The notes: generated from the sequence alone by a model not told the origin. A stretch of DNA of 64,000 nucleotides from Halarcobacter sp. (GCF_963676935.1 NZ_OY781470.1:372001-436000); one strand, 5' to 3'; numbered from the stretch's first letter, positions 1 to 9,315 are shown. A program made the numbers and translations.

Positions 1-1438
1 GAATATTATTCCATTTACCAGTTACTTGAGAGATCTCATTTGGATCAAGAGATGAGATTGCTTTATTTAGAATTTCTTGTAATAAAGGGTAGTCATCTCT
101 TATCATAATGGCAACTTTATAAGTTAAACCAGTATTCCCACTTATTTTTAAATCATCAAAATTTAATTTATTTATATTATAAATTAAATTTGGTTTTATA
201 CCTACAAAAGCATATACTTCAGAATTAGAAACTTTTTTAAGACCCTCTTCAATATTTTTAACTGGAGTTAATTTTAAATCAGGATAGTACTCTTCAAGTA
301 ATTTGTGGGCGGTGAAGTTTTTACCAACAGCAACTTTTTTATTATATAAATAATTTATATTTTCTATAAAGTTTTCATCTTTTAAAGTTACAATAGATAA
401 AGGAAATTCAATATATGGTTTAGTAAAGATAGAATATTTTAGTCTATCTTTTGTTTCCCCTACACTAAATATAACATCAACTTTTTTATTTTTTATAAGA
501 TTTAATTGTTCAGAAAAATTATTTGAAAATATATATTCTGAATTAAGATTTAAACTTCTTGAAATCATATCCCAAACTTCAGAAGCCATACCAGTTGGTT
601 CCCCATTTTTGTCTTTAAAAGTGAAAGGTTTCCAATCATTTGAAACAGAAACTTTTAAGGGATGATTTCTAATAAAATCTTTTTCTCTTTGTGATAAAGA
701 AAAACTTTTCTTATAAATTTGTTGTTCTGCATTTAATACCCATTTACTCTCAACCTCATAAAGTTCTTCGCTGGTTAATTTTCTAAATCCTCTATTAAAA
801 GTATCAATTAAATCTTTATTTCTAGAGATAGCTTTTATAGGGATATATTCTTGTAATAAATCTATTGGTTTTATTTTATGAAAAAAGTTGTTTCTTAATG
901 AATAAAACTCAATAGCAAATTTATCATCAAAAATTAAATCAAGTTTTTTTGATAAAAAATCTTTAAATAAAGTAGCATAATCTTTATATACTAGAGTTTG
1001 TGAAAAAGGAAAATTTGTATCTAGATATTTTTTATGGTCTTCTCCTACAACTCCTATTAAATATGAGGCTTGTTTACTAAAATCTCTACTAAAATCTTTA
1101 TGTATAAAAAGTGAAGTTTTTGTTTTATAAATTGAGTATGAAGATTTCATCCATGTATCGTATGGATTTGTTCCTAGAAAAAAGTCAACTCTTCCAGTTC
1201 TTGCGAGATTTATTGCATTATCCCAAAGTTTGCCGTTTACAAATTTAATTTTATAATTGTTTTTTTCCGCCCAAAGATTCCAATAATCAATTAACAAACC
1301 TTCAGGATGTCCATTTTCTAAATATGAGAAAGGTGCATAGTCTGGGTCATATGAAACTGTAAAATATTTTGTAGATGATGCATTTAAGATATTAATAAAT
1401 ATCAAAAAAAGAAAGATTATCTTAAAAAAAGATTTCAT
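1..1438 (-). CDS. Tandem substrate-binding-domain sensor protein (partial, C-terminus outside window)
   Basis: I translated this from an ATG at 1438; the frame stays open for 479 codons to the left edge, so the gene is partial. It begins with a hydrophobic signal segment (about residues 5-20) ending in LNA. Two bacterial extracellular solute-binding family 3 modules follow, at about residues 23-235 and 258-479. The first starts FTVSYDPDYAPFSY and the second LKVSVSNDWKPFTF, both typical first strands of this fold. Tandem modules of this kind usually form the periplasmic sensor of BvgS-type kinases or of diguanylate cyclases. The output domain lies beyond the window, so kinase versus cyclase is open. 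The second module resembles the one in the kinase at 48287-51202. Confidence 0.82.
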   Translation of the reverse strand, partial: MKSFFKIIFLFLIFINILNASSTKYFTVSYDPDYAPFSYLENGHPEGLLIDYWNLWAEKNNYKIKFVNGKLWDNAINLARTGRVDFFLGTNPYDTWMKSSYSIYKTKTSLFIHKDFSRDFSKQASYLIGVVGEDHKKYLDTNFPFSQTLVYKDYATLFKDFLSKKLDLIFDDKFAIEFYSLRNNFFHKIKPIDLLQEYIPIKAISRNKDLIDTFNRGFRKLTSEELYEVESKWVLNAEQQIYKKSFSLSQREKDFIRNHPLKVSVSNDWKPFTFKDKNGEPTGMASEVWDMISRSLNLNSEYIFSNNFSEQLNLIKNKKVDVIFSVGETKDRLKYSIFTKPYIEFPLSIVTLKDENFIENINYLYNKKVAVGKNFTAHKLLEEYYPDLKLTPVKNIEEGLKKVSNSEVYAFVGIKPNLIYNINKLNFDDLKISGNTGLTYKVAIMIRDDYPLLQEILNKAISSLDPNEISQVTGKWNNI

Positions 1439-1505
1439 TAGAACCCTGCAGTATGTATTTTGATTATTATAGCGAAGATAAATATAAAATAAATTGTAAA
1501 AGGTG

Positions 1506-3497
1506 TTAAAAAATAGTCTTTTTAGGTTTACCAATGTAGTAGCCTTGTACATAATCGACTTCTAGTTCTTTTAAAATATCTTCAATCTCTTTTTTGTGAA
1601 CCATCTCTGCGATTGTTTTTAGATTTACATTTTTAGCAAACTCAACAATTGATTTAACAATAATCTTAGAATTCTCATTTCTATCAATACTTTCAATAAG
1701 TGAACTATCAATTTTAAGAAAATCTACATTTAGATTTAATATATATGAAAAGTTTGAATATCCTGAACCAAAATCATCAATAGCTAATGATGCATCATAT
1801 TCTTTTAATCTTTTTGAAAACATTTTTACATGTTCAAAATCTTGAATCTCTTCACTCTCTAAAAGTTCTATAATAAGTTGTGAACCTATTTTATAATTAT
1901 CTAACATTTCAAATAGATAGTTTGTTGTTTCTTTATTTAAAATATCATCAATAGAATAGTTAATAGAGAATGTAATATCCGGTTTATCCTCAAAATATTC
2001 AAAAGCTTTTTTAATCATTCTTTGAGTTATTTGTGGATAAAACTTAGCTTTTTTAGAGATATTTAAAAATAGAATTGGTGCATAAACTTCATCTTTAAAT
2101 ATCATTCTTGCCAAGCATTCATATTTTTTTATCTCACCTGTCTTTAAATCTTTTATAGGTTGAAAATAAGGGATGATGTTGTCTTTTTCTAAAGATTCTT
2201 TTATATTTAAACTCCAAGTGATATGTTTTGAGTATTCCTCTTGAAGTTCTAAAGAGTTGTCAAACTCCTCATATAAAGTTCTGTTCTTTTTTGCTGTTCT
2301 TAATGCAATTGTAGCTTTTTCTATAATTCTATTTTTTGCATTATAAACTACTCCTAGAGATGATTGTATTTGAATATCAGTATCTTGATATCTACAAAAT
2401 TCACTATTAAGTGAAGTAATTAAATCTAAGCAATAGTTTTTTGAAATTTTTTCTTGTGTTAATATTGCAAACTCATCACTATAAAGTCTATACACTTCAT
2501 GCACTGCTTTAGTTTTTTCATATAAATACATGGCAATTTGTTTTAAAATAGTATCACCAACTTTTACTCCATAAAAGTTATTTACTTCTTTAAAAGAATC
2601 GATATTAATAATTATCAAAGTGTTGTATTCGTTCTTTTTTATATCCTCTTCAAGTTTTACTAGATTTGGTAATCTTGTAAGGGAATCTGTATATAAGTTA
2701 TTAATCAAAATATCATAGTAATATTTTATTTTTCCTAGAAGTTCATTAAAATGTTTTTCTAAAATATGTAACTCTTTTATTCCTGGATTTACATTTGATC
2801 TTTTTGACAGGTCAGTATTTAATGATATTTTATGAATAGCTTTTGTAAATTTATTTACAGGGGTAATAATTTTTTTATTGATTACAAAATAAAGTATAAT
2901 AAAGCAAATAAGTATGAATATAACAAAAAATATTAAAAAATAGGAGATTAACATATCAAGTGAGATTTTTATTTCACTTGGTGGATAAGTTATGTCTAAT
3001 ACCCCATTTATATCTCCAACTTTAGTATTATAGTGGCAAGTAATACATTCTTGCCTAACTCTCATTGGATAAAGGTACCTAATACTACCATCATCTAAAA
3101 TTAGAAACTGTTTATCCCCTTTCAAGGCTTTTTGAATAAAAGGGTCATTTTGTACTATGAGTTTATCTTCTTTATGAATACCCATAATTTTTTCAACTTT
3201 TTCACTTCTGTATGAGTGAACCTCGAGACCTTCTCTTATATGTTCTAATCTTTTTAATATTTGAGTTAAGTCATCTTTCCCCCAACCCTCTTGCATTTTT
3301 GTATTCATTATTTCAAATACAAGTTCACTTGTTTTTTTTGCATCATCTTCACCTAAATTGTTTAATGCAATTTTTTTAATATATATGCTTGAGATAAAAA
3401 TTGAAACTATACTTGTAATTAGTAGGATAAATATAATTCTGAATATAAGTTTTTTATTTGAAATGGGTTCTTTTTTATTAAATCTAGACTTAGACAC
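1506..3497 (-). CDS. Membrane GGDEF/EAL protein with a DUF3365-like CxxCH periplasmic domain
   Basis: A 663-residue protein read from a GTG start that has an AAGG ribosome site six bases upstream. A membrane segment at about 19-41 is followed by a periplasmic region of the DUF3365/Tll0287 type with CITCH at 151-155, a c-type haem-binding motif. A second membrane segment lies at about 185-206. The GGDEF site is degenerate (YSDEF at 339-343), so cyclase activity is unlikely. The EAL domain keeps its acidic and lysine positions: E460 (ECLAR), E544, D574-D575 (DDFGSG), K595 and E631. I infer a c-di-GMP phosphodiesterase controlled by a haem or redox sensor. It may be co-transcribed with the sensor gene downstream at 1438. 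Confidence 0.88.
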   Translation of the reverse strand: MSKSRFNKKEPISNKKLIFRIIFILLITSIVSIFISSIYIKKIALNNLGEDDAKKTSELVFEIMNTKMQEGWGKDDLTQILKRLEHIREGLEVHSYRSEKVEKIMGIHKEDKLIVQNDPFIQKALKGDKQFLILDDGSIRYLYPMRVRQECITCHYNTKVGDINGVLDITYPPSEIKISLDMLISYFLIFFVIFILICFIILYFVINKKIITPVNKFTKAIHKISLNTDLSKRSNVNPGIKELHILEKHFNELLGKIKYYYDILINNLYTDSLTRLPNLVKLEEDIKKNEYNTLIIINIDSFKEVNNFYGVKVGDTILKQIAMYLYEKTKAVHEVYRLYSDEFAILTQEKISKNYCLDLITSLNSEFCRYQDTDIQIQSSLGVVYNAKNRIIEKATIALRTAKKNRTLYEEFDNSLELQEEYSKHITWSLNIKESLEKDNIIPYFQPIKDLKTGEIKKYECLARMIFKDEVYAPILFLNISKKAKFYPQITQRMIKKAFEYFEDKPDITFSINYSIDDILNKETTNYLFEMLDNYKIGSQLIIELLESEEIQDFEHVKMFSKRLKEYDASLAIDDFGSGYSNFSYILNLNVDFLKIDSSLIESIDRNENSKIIVKSIVEFAKNVNLKTIAEMVHKKEIEDILKELEVDYVQGYYIGKPKKTIF

Positions 3498-3622
3498 AAA
3501 TCACCTTAACATTTAGCTGGTATATGATAGACTAAATTATCTTAATATTAAATAATGAATTTAAAAAATAATTTTATTTCTACCTAAGATAAAATATCTA
3601 TCTAACTAAAGTGATTTTGTAA

Positions 3623-3628
3623 TATAAT
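3623..3628 (+). promoter_or_regulatory. Probable sigma70 -10 box for the coaX-hisG operon
   Basis: A perfect TATAAT lies 27 bases before the preferred TTG start at 3655. A start of transcription near 3635 would leave room for the AAGG ribosome site at 3645-3648. No clear -35 box is seen, which is normal for Campylobacterota. Confidence 0.55.
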
Positions 3629-3654
3629 ACACCAGATAAATAAAAAGGTTGTAT

Positions 3655-3987
3655 TTGAAAGAGTTAACTCATTACTATAATAAAAAAGATATTTTGTTTA
3701 AAGAGATAAAAGAGATTGCTCCAAAAGATTTAAAATCTAGAAAAAAAATTAAGATATATGTGGCAACTTCAATACAAAAAGAGTATTATGCAATTTTTAT
3801 AATAGATAGTAAAAGTAGATTTATTAGAAAAAATGCTGAAGATCTAATGATATTATTAGATAATTTAGTTTCATTTCAAGAACACAATTTCAAGAAAAAA
3901 GAACTATTGATTTCAAGTCCTATTTGCTCAAAAGCAAAAAAGTTATTAGAAAATGATAAATGGAGAGTAAGAGTTGATTTTATGTGA
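3655..3987 (+). CDS. Conserved small protein of unknown function upstream of coaX
   Basis: I do not recognise this 110-residue protein. It has no signal peptide, membrane segment or known motif; it is basic and looks like a small alpha/beta cytoplasmic protein. Two in-frame TTG codons are possible starts. TTG 3649 directly abuts the AAGG ribosome site at 3645-3648, whereas TTG 3655 lies six bases after it, so I prefer 3655. The end overlaps the start of coaX by 14 bases, which suggests translational coupling and a single operon with coaX, hisG and the methyltransferase gene. Confidence 0.7.
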   Translation: MKELTHYYNKKDILFKEIKEIAPKDLKSRKKIKIYVATSIQKEYYAIFIIDSKSRFIRKNAEDLMILLDNLVSFQEHNFKKKELLISSPICSKAKKLLENDKWRVRVDFM

Positions 3988-4600
3988 TATTGGTAATACA
4001 ACTTATCATTTTTTGATTGATGGAATTCATAAAAGATATTATTTAAATGAAAAGTTACCTGAATTTAAAGAAAGAATTTATTATATTTCAGTCAATGATA
4101 ATGCAGCAAAAGTGTTAGAAAACACCCATAATGATTGTATAAATCTTGAAGAGTATCTTGATTTCGATACAGAATATAAGGGAATGGGAATAGATAGAAA
4201 AGTTGTATGCTTAGGTGTAGAAAATGCTGTTATAGTAGATGCAGGAAGCGCAATTACAGTTGATATAATGGAAAAAACAGAACACAAAGGCGGTTTTATT
4301 TTACCAGGTATATTAAGTTTAAAAAAAGCATATAAAGAGATATCTTCAAAGTTAGATTATGAAATTAATACAAAGGTAAACTTAGATACAATACCCCTTT
4401 GTACACAAGATGCAATGTCTTATTCTATTTTACAATCTATAATTTTACCAATAAAAGAGATATCTAAAGAGAAAAAGATAATATTTACTGGTGGAGATGG
4501 AGAATCTCTGAGCAAATATTTTGATAATTGTATCTATAAAGATGATTTAATATTTAAAAATATGAAAGGGATAATTGATGCTAACAATTGCATTGCCTAA
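3974..4600 (+). CDS. coaX: Type III pantothenate kinase
   Basis: CoaX phosphorylates pantothenate with ATP, the first step of coenzyme A synthesis, in the cytoplasm. The 208-residue product begins with the phosphate-binding DIGNT motif (residues 5-9). It contains the GMGIDR segment and the VDAGSAITVD motif typical of the ASKHA fold of this family, followed by GGFILPG. Translation starts at TTG 3974, inside the upstream gene; this start puts DIGNT at the very N-terminus, as in relatives. Its 3' end overlaps hisG by 23 bases. It is slightly shorter than most CoaX proteins, as usual in Campylobacterota. Confidence 0.93.
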   Translation: MILCDIGNTTYHFLIDGIHKRYYLNEKLPEFKERIYYISVNDNAAKVLENTHNDCINLEEYLDFDTEYKGMGIDRKVVCLGVENAVIVDAGSAITVDIMEKTEHKGGFILPGILSLKKAYKEISSKLDYEINTKVNLDTIPLCTQDAMSYSILQSIILPIKEISKEKKIIFTGGDGESLSKYFDNCIYKDDLIFKNMKGIIDANNCIA

Positions 4601-5186
4601 AGGAAGAATTGCAGAAGATACTTTGGAAAAATTTGAAAGTGCATTTAATGAAAAATTCATTTTTGAAGATAGAAAACTAATTTTAGAAAAAAGTGGATTT
4701 AGATTTTTAAATGTAAGAAATCAAGATGTTCCTACATATGTAATGCATGGTGCAGCAGACCTTGGTGTTGTTGGATTAGATGTTTTAGAAGAGAAAGAGT
4801 ATGACCTTATAAAACTTCTTGATTTACAGCTTGGACGTTGTAAAGTTGCTTTTGGTCTTGTAAAAGGTGAAGAATTAGATTTTACAAAAAGTCAAATTAC
4901 AGTTGCAACTAAACATGAAAAAATTGCAAAAAGATATTTTGAAGAGAAAGCAATGGCTGTAAAGATTATCAAATTATATGGCTCTATTGAATTAGCACCT
5001 TTAGTTAATCTTGCTGATTGTATAGTTGATATTGTTGAAACAGGTACAACTATGAAGCAAAATGGACTTGAAGTGGGACCTACAATTATGGAAAGTTCAG
5101 CACATCTAATTGCAAATAAAAACGCATATTATGCAAAAAAAGATTTAATTTTTAATTTAAAAGATAAGTTAGAAGCAGTACTTTAA
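4578..5186 (+). CDS. hisG: ATP phosphoribosyltransferase, short form
   Basis: HisG joins ATP and PRPP in the first step of histidine synthesis. At 202 residues this is the short form, which lacks the C-terminal ACT-like regulatory domain and normally needs the HisRS-like subunit HisZ; no hisZ lies in this window. Family motifs include LTIALPKGRI at the start, GAADLGVVGLDVL, and the PRPP-binding segment DIVETGTTM. ATG 4578 is preferred over the TTG directly before it because a GAAAGGG ribosome site ends seven bases upstream. The start lies inside coaX, and the stop overlaps the next gene as TAATG. Confidence 0.94.
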   Translation: MLTIALPKGRIAEDTLEKFESAFNEKFIFEDRKLILEKSGFRFLNVRNQDVPTYVMHGAADLGVVGLDVLEEKEYDLIKLLDLQLGRCKVAFGLVKGEELDFTKSQITVATKHEKIAKRYFEEKAMAVKIIKLYGSIELAPLVNLADCIVDIVETGTTMKQNGLEVGPTIMESSAHLIANKNAYYAKKDLIFNLKDKLEAVL

Positions 5187-5884
5187 TGGGATTAGACCTA
5201 TACTCTAAAATAGAACCTTTCTTAGATTTTCAAGAAGAGGTATATGAACTTCATAAAGAGTTTTTATCTTTTATAATAAATAAGAACTTAGACAATATTT
5301 TAGATATTGGATGTGGTCAGGGATATTTTTTAGAAAATCTTTTACTAAATAAAAAAACTTGTTTTGGTATAGATTTAAGTAAACAACAAATTGAGTTTTG
5401 TAAAGCAAAAGGCTTAAGTAATGTTGACTCAATTGCTTTAGAAAATGTTACTAATAAATATGATTGTGCTACTGCAATATTTGATGTAATAAACTATATA
5501 CCAAAAGATATATTAAAAAGTTTTTTTCAAGATACAAATAAAGTTCTAAATAAAGATGGATATTTTATCTTTGATATAAATTCAGGTTTTGGTTTTAGTG
5601 AAGTTGCGCAAGGGTGTATAACTATTGATTTAGAGGATAAGTTTATAGCTATTGATGCAATTTTTGAAGATGAAAAACTTATTACTGATTTAGTAATGTT
5701 TACTAATAATACAAATGATTTATTTAAAAAAGAAGCAGATAGTATTACTCAATACTATCATGAAACTTCTTACCTCAAAGCTATTTTAGAAGAGTGTGGT
5801 TTTAAAATTGAACAGATAAATCAATTTAATCTACATGCTTATGAAGAGGCTGATAAACTAATATTTATTTGTAAAAAAATCTAA
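5186..5884 (+). CDS. Class I SAM-dependent methyltransferase, substrate unknown
   Basis: A 232-residue protein with a Rossmann-type methyltransferase core. Motif I is LDIGCGQG at residues 39-46, followed by the acidic strand end GIDLS. The later FDVINYIP and FIFDINSG segments fit motifs IV and VI of small-molecule methyltransferases. The substrate cannot be told from sequence. The start codon overlaps the hisG stop (TAATG), so it is translationally coupled to the coaX-hisG operon. I see no functional reason for that link, since histidine synthesis needs no methylation step. Confidence 0.85.
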   Translation: MGLDLYSKIEPFLDFQEEVYELHKEFLSFIINKNLDNILDIGCGQGYFLENLLLNKKTCFGIDLSKQQIEFCKAKGLSNVDSIALENVTNKYDCATAIFDVINYIPKDILKSFFQDTNKVLNKDGYFIFDINSGFGFSEVAQGCITIDLEDKFIAIDAIFEDEKLITDLVMFTNNTNDLFKKEADSITQYYHETSYLKAILEECGFKIEQINQFNLHAYEEADKLIFICKKI

Positions 5885-5911
5885 GAAAAATAAGGTAAAT
5901 TTTCTTAGATT
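5878..5911. terminator. Bidirectional hairpin between convergent genes
   Basis: A 12-bp perfect stem pairs AATCTAAGAAAA (5878-5889) with its complement at 5900-5911. It sits between the methyltransferase gene and the convergent trpS and overlaps both stops. Runs of A and T on the two flanks suit termination in both directions. Confidence 0.6.
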
Positions 5912-6870
5912 AATCCTACAAGATCCCTTAATACTCTCATCTTTTCACTTGCAACTTTTGAAGCTTTTGAAGCTCCGTAAGCTAAAATCTCATGAACCTC
6001 TTTGGGATTAGCAATAAAATGTTCCCTTTTTTCTTGATAAGGAGCAAAATACTCATTTATTTTATCTAACAATGTTAATTTAAAGTGTCCATATCCTTCC
6101 CCTGGAGTTGCATATCTTTCTTGTAACTCTTTTAATTCTTCTTCATTCATAAACAATTCACAAAGTTTATATATATTACAATTTTCCCATTCTTTTGGTT
6201 CATTAAGTTCTTTTGAATCAGTTACAATTCCCATTACTTGTTTTTTTATACGTTTTTTTGTTCCAAACATATCAATAGTGTTTCCATATGATTTTGACAT
6301 TTTAGCCCCATCTGTTCCAGGAACTGTAGCTACATTTTCATCTACTTTTGATTCAGGTAAAACAAATATATCTGTTTTATAATGGTTATTGAAACTATTT
6401 GCAATATCTCTAGTAATCTCAACATGTTGCATTTGATCTTTTCCTACTGGTACAATATTTGAATCGTATAATAAAATATCTGCTGCCATTAAAACTGGAT
6501 AAGAAAATAGTCCATGATTTGCAATAATACCTTTAGCTACTTTATCTTTATATGAGTGAGCTCTTTCTAATAATCCCATTGAAGTATGATTTGATAATAG
6601 CCAGTATAATTCAAGAACCTCTTTTACATGGTGTTGTGCCCAAAAAGTACATTTTTCAGGATCAATACCTACAGATAAAAAGTTAACAGCAGCTTCAAAG
6701 ATATTTTTTTCTAAAAGTTCTTTATCTTTAACTGTAGTTAAAGCATGATATGAAGCAAGAAATGCAAATAAATCACCTTTTTCTTGTGATTCTACAATTT
6801 TTTGAATAGCTCCAAAATAGTTCCCAATATGTAAAGTACCACTTGGCTGAATTCCTGATAATATTCTCAA
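5905..6870 (-). CDS. trpS: Tryptophanyl-tRNA synthetase
   Basis: Charges tRNA-Trp with tryptophan in the cytoplasm. The 321-residue class I synthetase shows the HIGN signature at residues 14-17, the adenylate-site motif GKDQMQHVE at 143-151 and a perfect KMSKS at 190-194. The reading frame is open from TTG 6885, but the GAAGGA ribosome site lies just after that codon. The TTG at 6870, seven bases beyond it, gives the family's normal N-terminus MRILSGIQPSG, so I place the start there. It stands alone, convergent with the methyltransferase gene. Confidence 0.95.
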   Translation of the reverse strand: MRILSGIQPSGTLHIGNYFGAIQKIVESQEKGDLFAFLASYHALTTVKDKELLEKNIFEAAVNFLSVGIDPEKCTFWAQHHVKEVLELYWLLSNHTSMGLLERAHSYKDKVAKGIIANHGLFSYPVLMAADILLYDSNIVPVGKDQMQHVEITRDIANSFNNHYKTDIFVLPESKVDENVATVPGTDGAKMSKSYGNTIDMFGTKKRIKKQVMGIVTDSKELNEPKEWENCNIYKLCELFMNEEELKELQERYATPGEGYGHFKLTLLDKINEYFAPYQEKREHFIANPKEVHEILAYGASKASKVASEKMRVLRDLVGLI

Positions 6871-6922
6871 AATATATTCCTTCAATAATTTTTTGGAATT
6901 ATATCTAAATTATTAATAAGAG

Positions 6923-8200
6923 CTAGTTAAGTAATCTCTTGTCAATTTTTGACTCTATGTGGTCTAAATGTAATTGTAAATTGTAATATTCACCCATAAA
7001 AGCTAAAGGGACTTTAGTCTCTTTGCTAATCTCTTCTCTTAGCGTGTTTATCCTTTTTTTATAATCATTTAAAGTAGTTTTACTTGCTTTATCTATTTCA
7101 TTATCTATCTCTCTTATCTCTTCATACCATCTATATATTTTCGATCTCATTGTCCAATTATACAAAGGGAATACACCTTTGAATAAAGGAAAAAGTAAAG
7201 TTAATAGGGGAATTAATAATATTTTCAATCTATCTATATTTGAAGCTATCCAATAAGGAAATATCTTTTCTAACCAAGTGTCTCCATATTTAAAATATTT
7301 ATCAGCTTCTTCATCAAGTTCTATTTTCATATTATGTGAGTTTGGAAATTGGTTTGTTTTTGCAAAAAGGTCTTTTTTACTATGAACTTCTACTACTTTT
7401 TTTAGAACTAATCTTTTTAATTCATTTGAAAAGTTTTCTCTTACTACTAAGTTTGCCGTGGTAGAAAGAATATTGATGTTTTCATCTGGAAGGTTTTTAT
7501 ATAAATCTAAAGTACCCTCGTATAAAGTTAAAGCTTCTAAAAATGTGTATTTTCGACTATAAGCTCTAGCTCTTTTAAAGCTAAAAAGATTAATTTTTGG
7601 ATTTGCAAGTAATTTATTTATAATTGGTGAATTATGTGAAGAAACTATAAAAAGAGCATCAATATCACCTTTTTCTAAAGCTTCACTAGCTTTTTTGTTA
7701 TTTAAGTCTAGGATTTGAGAATTATTGCTATCTATTCCATTATCAGTTAAAATTTTATTTGCTAAATCCCTAGTGCCACTGCCAATATTACCTATAGATA
7801 TTTTTTTTGAAATTAATTGGATAATATAATCAATTGTAAAACCCTCATTTTTATAAAAAACCCATAAAGGTTCGTAATAGATTGAAGCTAGCGATTTAAT
7901 ACTTTTATTATTTGAATCAAAAGTTGTACCGTTTTGTATAAAAGCGATATCTGCTTTTTTCTCTTTTAGAAGTTCAATATTTTCTATTGATCCTGCACTT
8001 GTTATGATATTAACTTTTACTTTCTCTTTTTCAAGAAGCTTTTTATATTCTAAAGCTGTTTTATAGTAGTTTCCATCTTTTGAACCAGTTGCAATTGTAA
8101 TCTCTTTTTTAGGACTAGGTTGTATAAATTGAGAAGTAAAATAAAATGCAAAAATTATTGTAGCAATAATTGGAAGAAATACAGTAATAAATTTTTTCAT
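6923..8200 (-). CDS. TAXI-family TRAP solute-binding protein with a C-terminal membrane anchor
   Basis: A 425-residue protein with an N-terminal membrane or signal segment (about 5-22). A TAXI-type binding domain follows, with the typical start ITIATGSKDGNYYKTA, then TSAGSIENIELL and ADIAFIQNG. A second membrane segment lies at about 318-345 and is followed by a charged, helical cytoplasmic tail of about 75 residues. Classic TAXI proteins feed TRAP transporters with small organic acids. No TRAP permease is encoded nearby, and the anchored architecture suggests a sensor or stand-alone binding role instead. The ligand is unknown. Confidence 0.82.
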   Translation of the reverse strand: MKKFITVFLPIIATIIFAFYFTSQFIQPSPKKEITIATGSKDGNYYKTALEYKKLLEKEKVKVNIITSAGSIENIELLKEKKADIAFIQNGTTFDSNNKSIKSLASIYYEPLWVFYKNEGFTIDYIIQLISKKISIGNIGSGTRDLANKILTDNGIDSNNSQILDLNNKKASEALEKGDIDALFIVSSHNSPIINKLLANPKINLFSFKRARAYSRKYTFLEALTLYEGTLDLYKNLPDENINILSTTANLVVRENFSNELKRLVLKKVVEVHSKKDLFAKTNQFPNSHNMKIELDEEADKYFKYGDTWLEKIFPYWIASNIDRLKILLIPLLTLLFPLFKGVFPLYNWTMRSKIYRWYEEIREIDNEIDKASKTTLNDYKKRINTLREEISKETKVPLAFMGEYYNLQLHLDHIESKIDKRLLN

Positions 8201-8243
8201 TAGATTCTCTCAAATATTAAGATAATAAATTATAGCTAAAAAT

Positions 8244-8349
8244 CTTTTATATATAAAAGAGTGTGAAATTGTAATATATCTTTATATTACAAAGACTATA
8301 ATACTCTCCCATTTTGAAAAATGAATTTAGATGTAAATAAAAATGGGAG
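8244..8349. repeat. Cluster of three inverted repeats upstream of the TAXI gene
   Basis: Three hairpin-forming elements lie in the gap between the YitT gene and the TAXI gene. They are a perfect 16-bp palindrome at 8244-8259 (CTTTTATATATAAAAG), a 10-bp inverted repeat with a 4-base spacer at 8269-8292 (TTGTAATATA / TATATTACAA), and a 10-bp stem with a 24-base loop at 8306-8315/8340-8349 (CTCCCATTTT / AAAATGGGAG). The last may end the YitT transcript. The first two sit where the TAXI promoter should be and could be operators. Confidence 0.55.
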
Positions 8350-8368
8350 CTTGTTTTAGGATAAAGTT

Positions 8369-9202
8369 TTAGTAATCTCTTCCATATAATTCAGATGCTT
8401 CTTGTACAACTAAAAAAGCATTTTCATCATGTTCATTTATAATCTCTTTTAAAAGTTGAAGTTTTGAGATATCTACAATAACTAAAATAAGTGTTTTACT
8501 TGCTTGTTGATTTAAACTCATCCCTTTTACTATTGTTCCATGTTCTCCTAAGTTTTTATGAATTTTTGAAGATAATTCATTTACATTATTTGATACAATA
8601 GTTACAGATTTTTGAGCGGGTTTACCAGATAGTAATATATCAATTATTCTTGAAGTAATATAAACTCCAATTACACTAAATAAAGCTTTTTCAACATCTC
8701 CATAAACAAAAATTGAACTAAACATAATTAGACCATCAATTACTAATAAGATCTCTGAAGTTTTAAATCTTGTCTTTGCTGCAATAATTTCAGCTAAAAT
8801 TGTTGTTCCTCCTGTTGAGGCTTTTCCTAACATTACAAAACCAACACCTAATCCAACTAAAAGTCCTCCAAAAATAGATGCAAGTATAGTTTCGTTTGTA
8901 GATGCTGGTACAAGATACACTTCTTTTAACAAATCAGTAAATAGTGATATTAAAGCAATACTAAAAAGTGTTCTAATAACAAACCCTTTGCCAAAGAAAC
9001 TCATACCAATCAAAATTAAAGGAACACTAACTATTGCAATCCAAATACCTAAAGTGATAGATGGGAAAAGTGCATAAAGAAGTTGAGCAATACCAACTCC
9101 TCCACCAGTTATTATCGAGTTTGGATTTAAAAATGATACAGCAGAGAAGGATAAGCAAAAGGATCCAAATATAATAAAAATCGAGTTTTTAAATTGATTC
9201 AT
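8369..9202 (-). CDS. YitT-family membrane protein (DUF161/DUF2179)
   Basis: A 277-residue integral membrane protein starting at ATG 9202 behind AAAGG. The N-terminal two thirds hold several hydrophobic segments with the family's FLNPNSIITGGGVGIAQLL and LGKASTGGTTILAEI segments. The last 80 residues form the soluble DUF2179 domain (about 195-275, from KSVTIVSNNVNEL). The family is widespread and its transport role is not firmly known. It is divergent from the AraC-type gene at 9316, with a 113-base shared promoter region. Confidence 0.88.
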   Translation of the reverse strand: MNQFKNSIFIIFGSFCLSFSAVSFLNPNSIITGGGVGIAQLLYALFPSITLGIWIAIVSVPLILIGMSFFGKGFVIRTLFSIALISLFTDLLKEVYLVPASTNETILASIFGGLLVGLGVGFVMLGKASTGGTTILAEIIAAKTRFKTSEILLVIDGLIMFSSIFVYGDVEKALFSVIGVYITSRIIDILLSGKPAQKSVTIVSNNVNELSSKIHKNLGEHGTIVKGMSLNQQASKTLILVIVDISKLQLLKEIINEHDENAFLVVQEASELYGRDY

Positions 9203-9315
9203 ATATAACCTTTGTTTTTTGTGGAATTATAGGAGATTAGTATTTTTATTTCTTCCCCATAATTGTTTAAAAAGTTAACTATAATTGCTTAAAATAATTT
9301 TTTAAAGGATATAAT

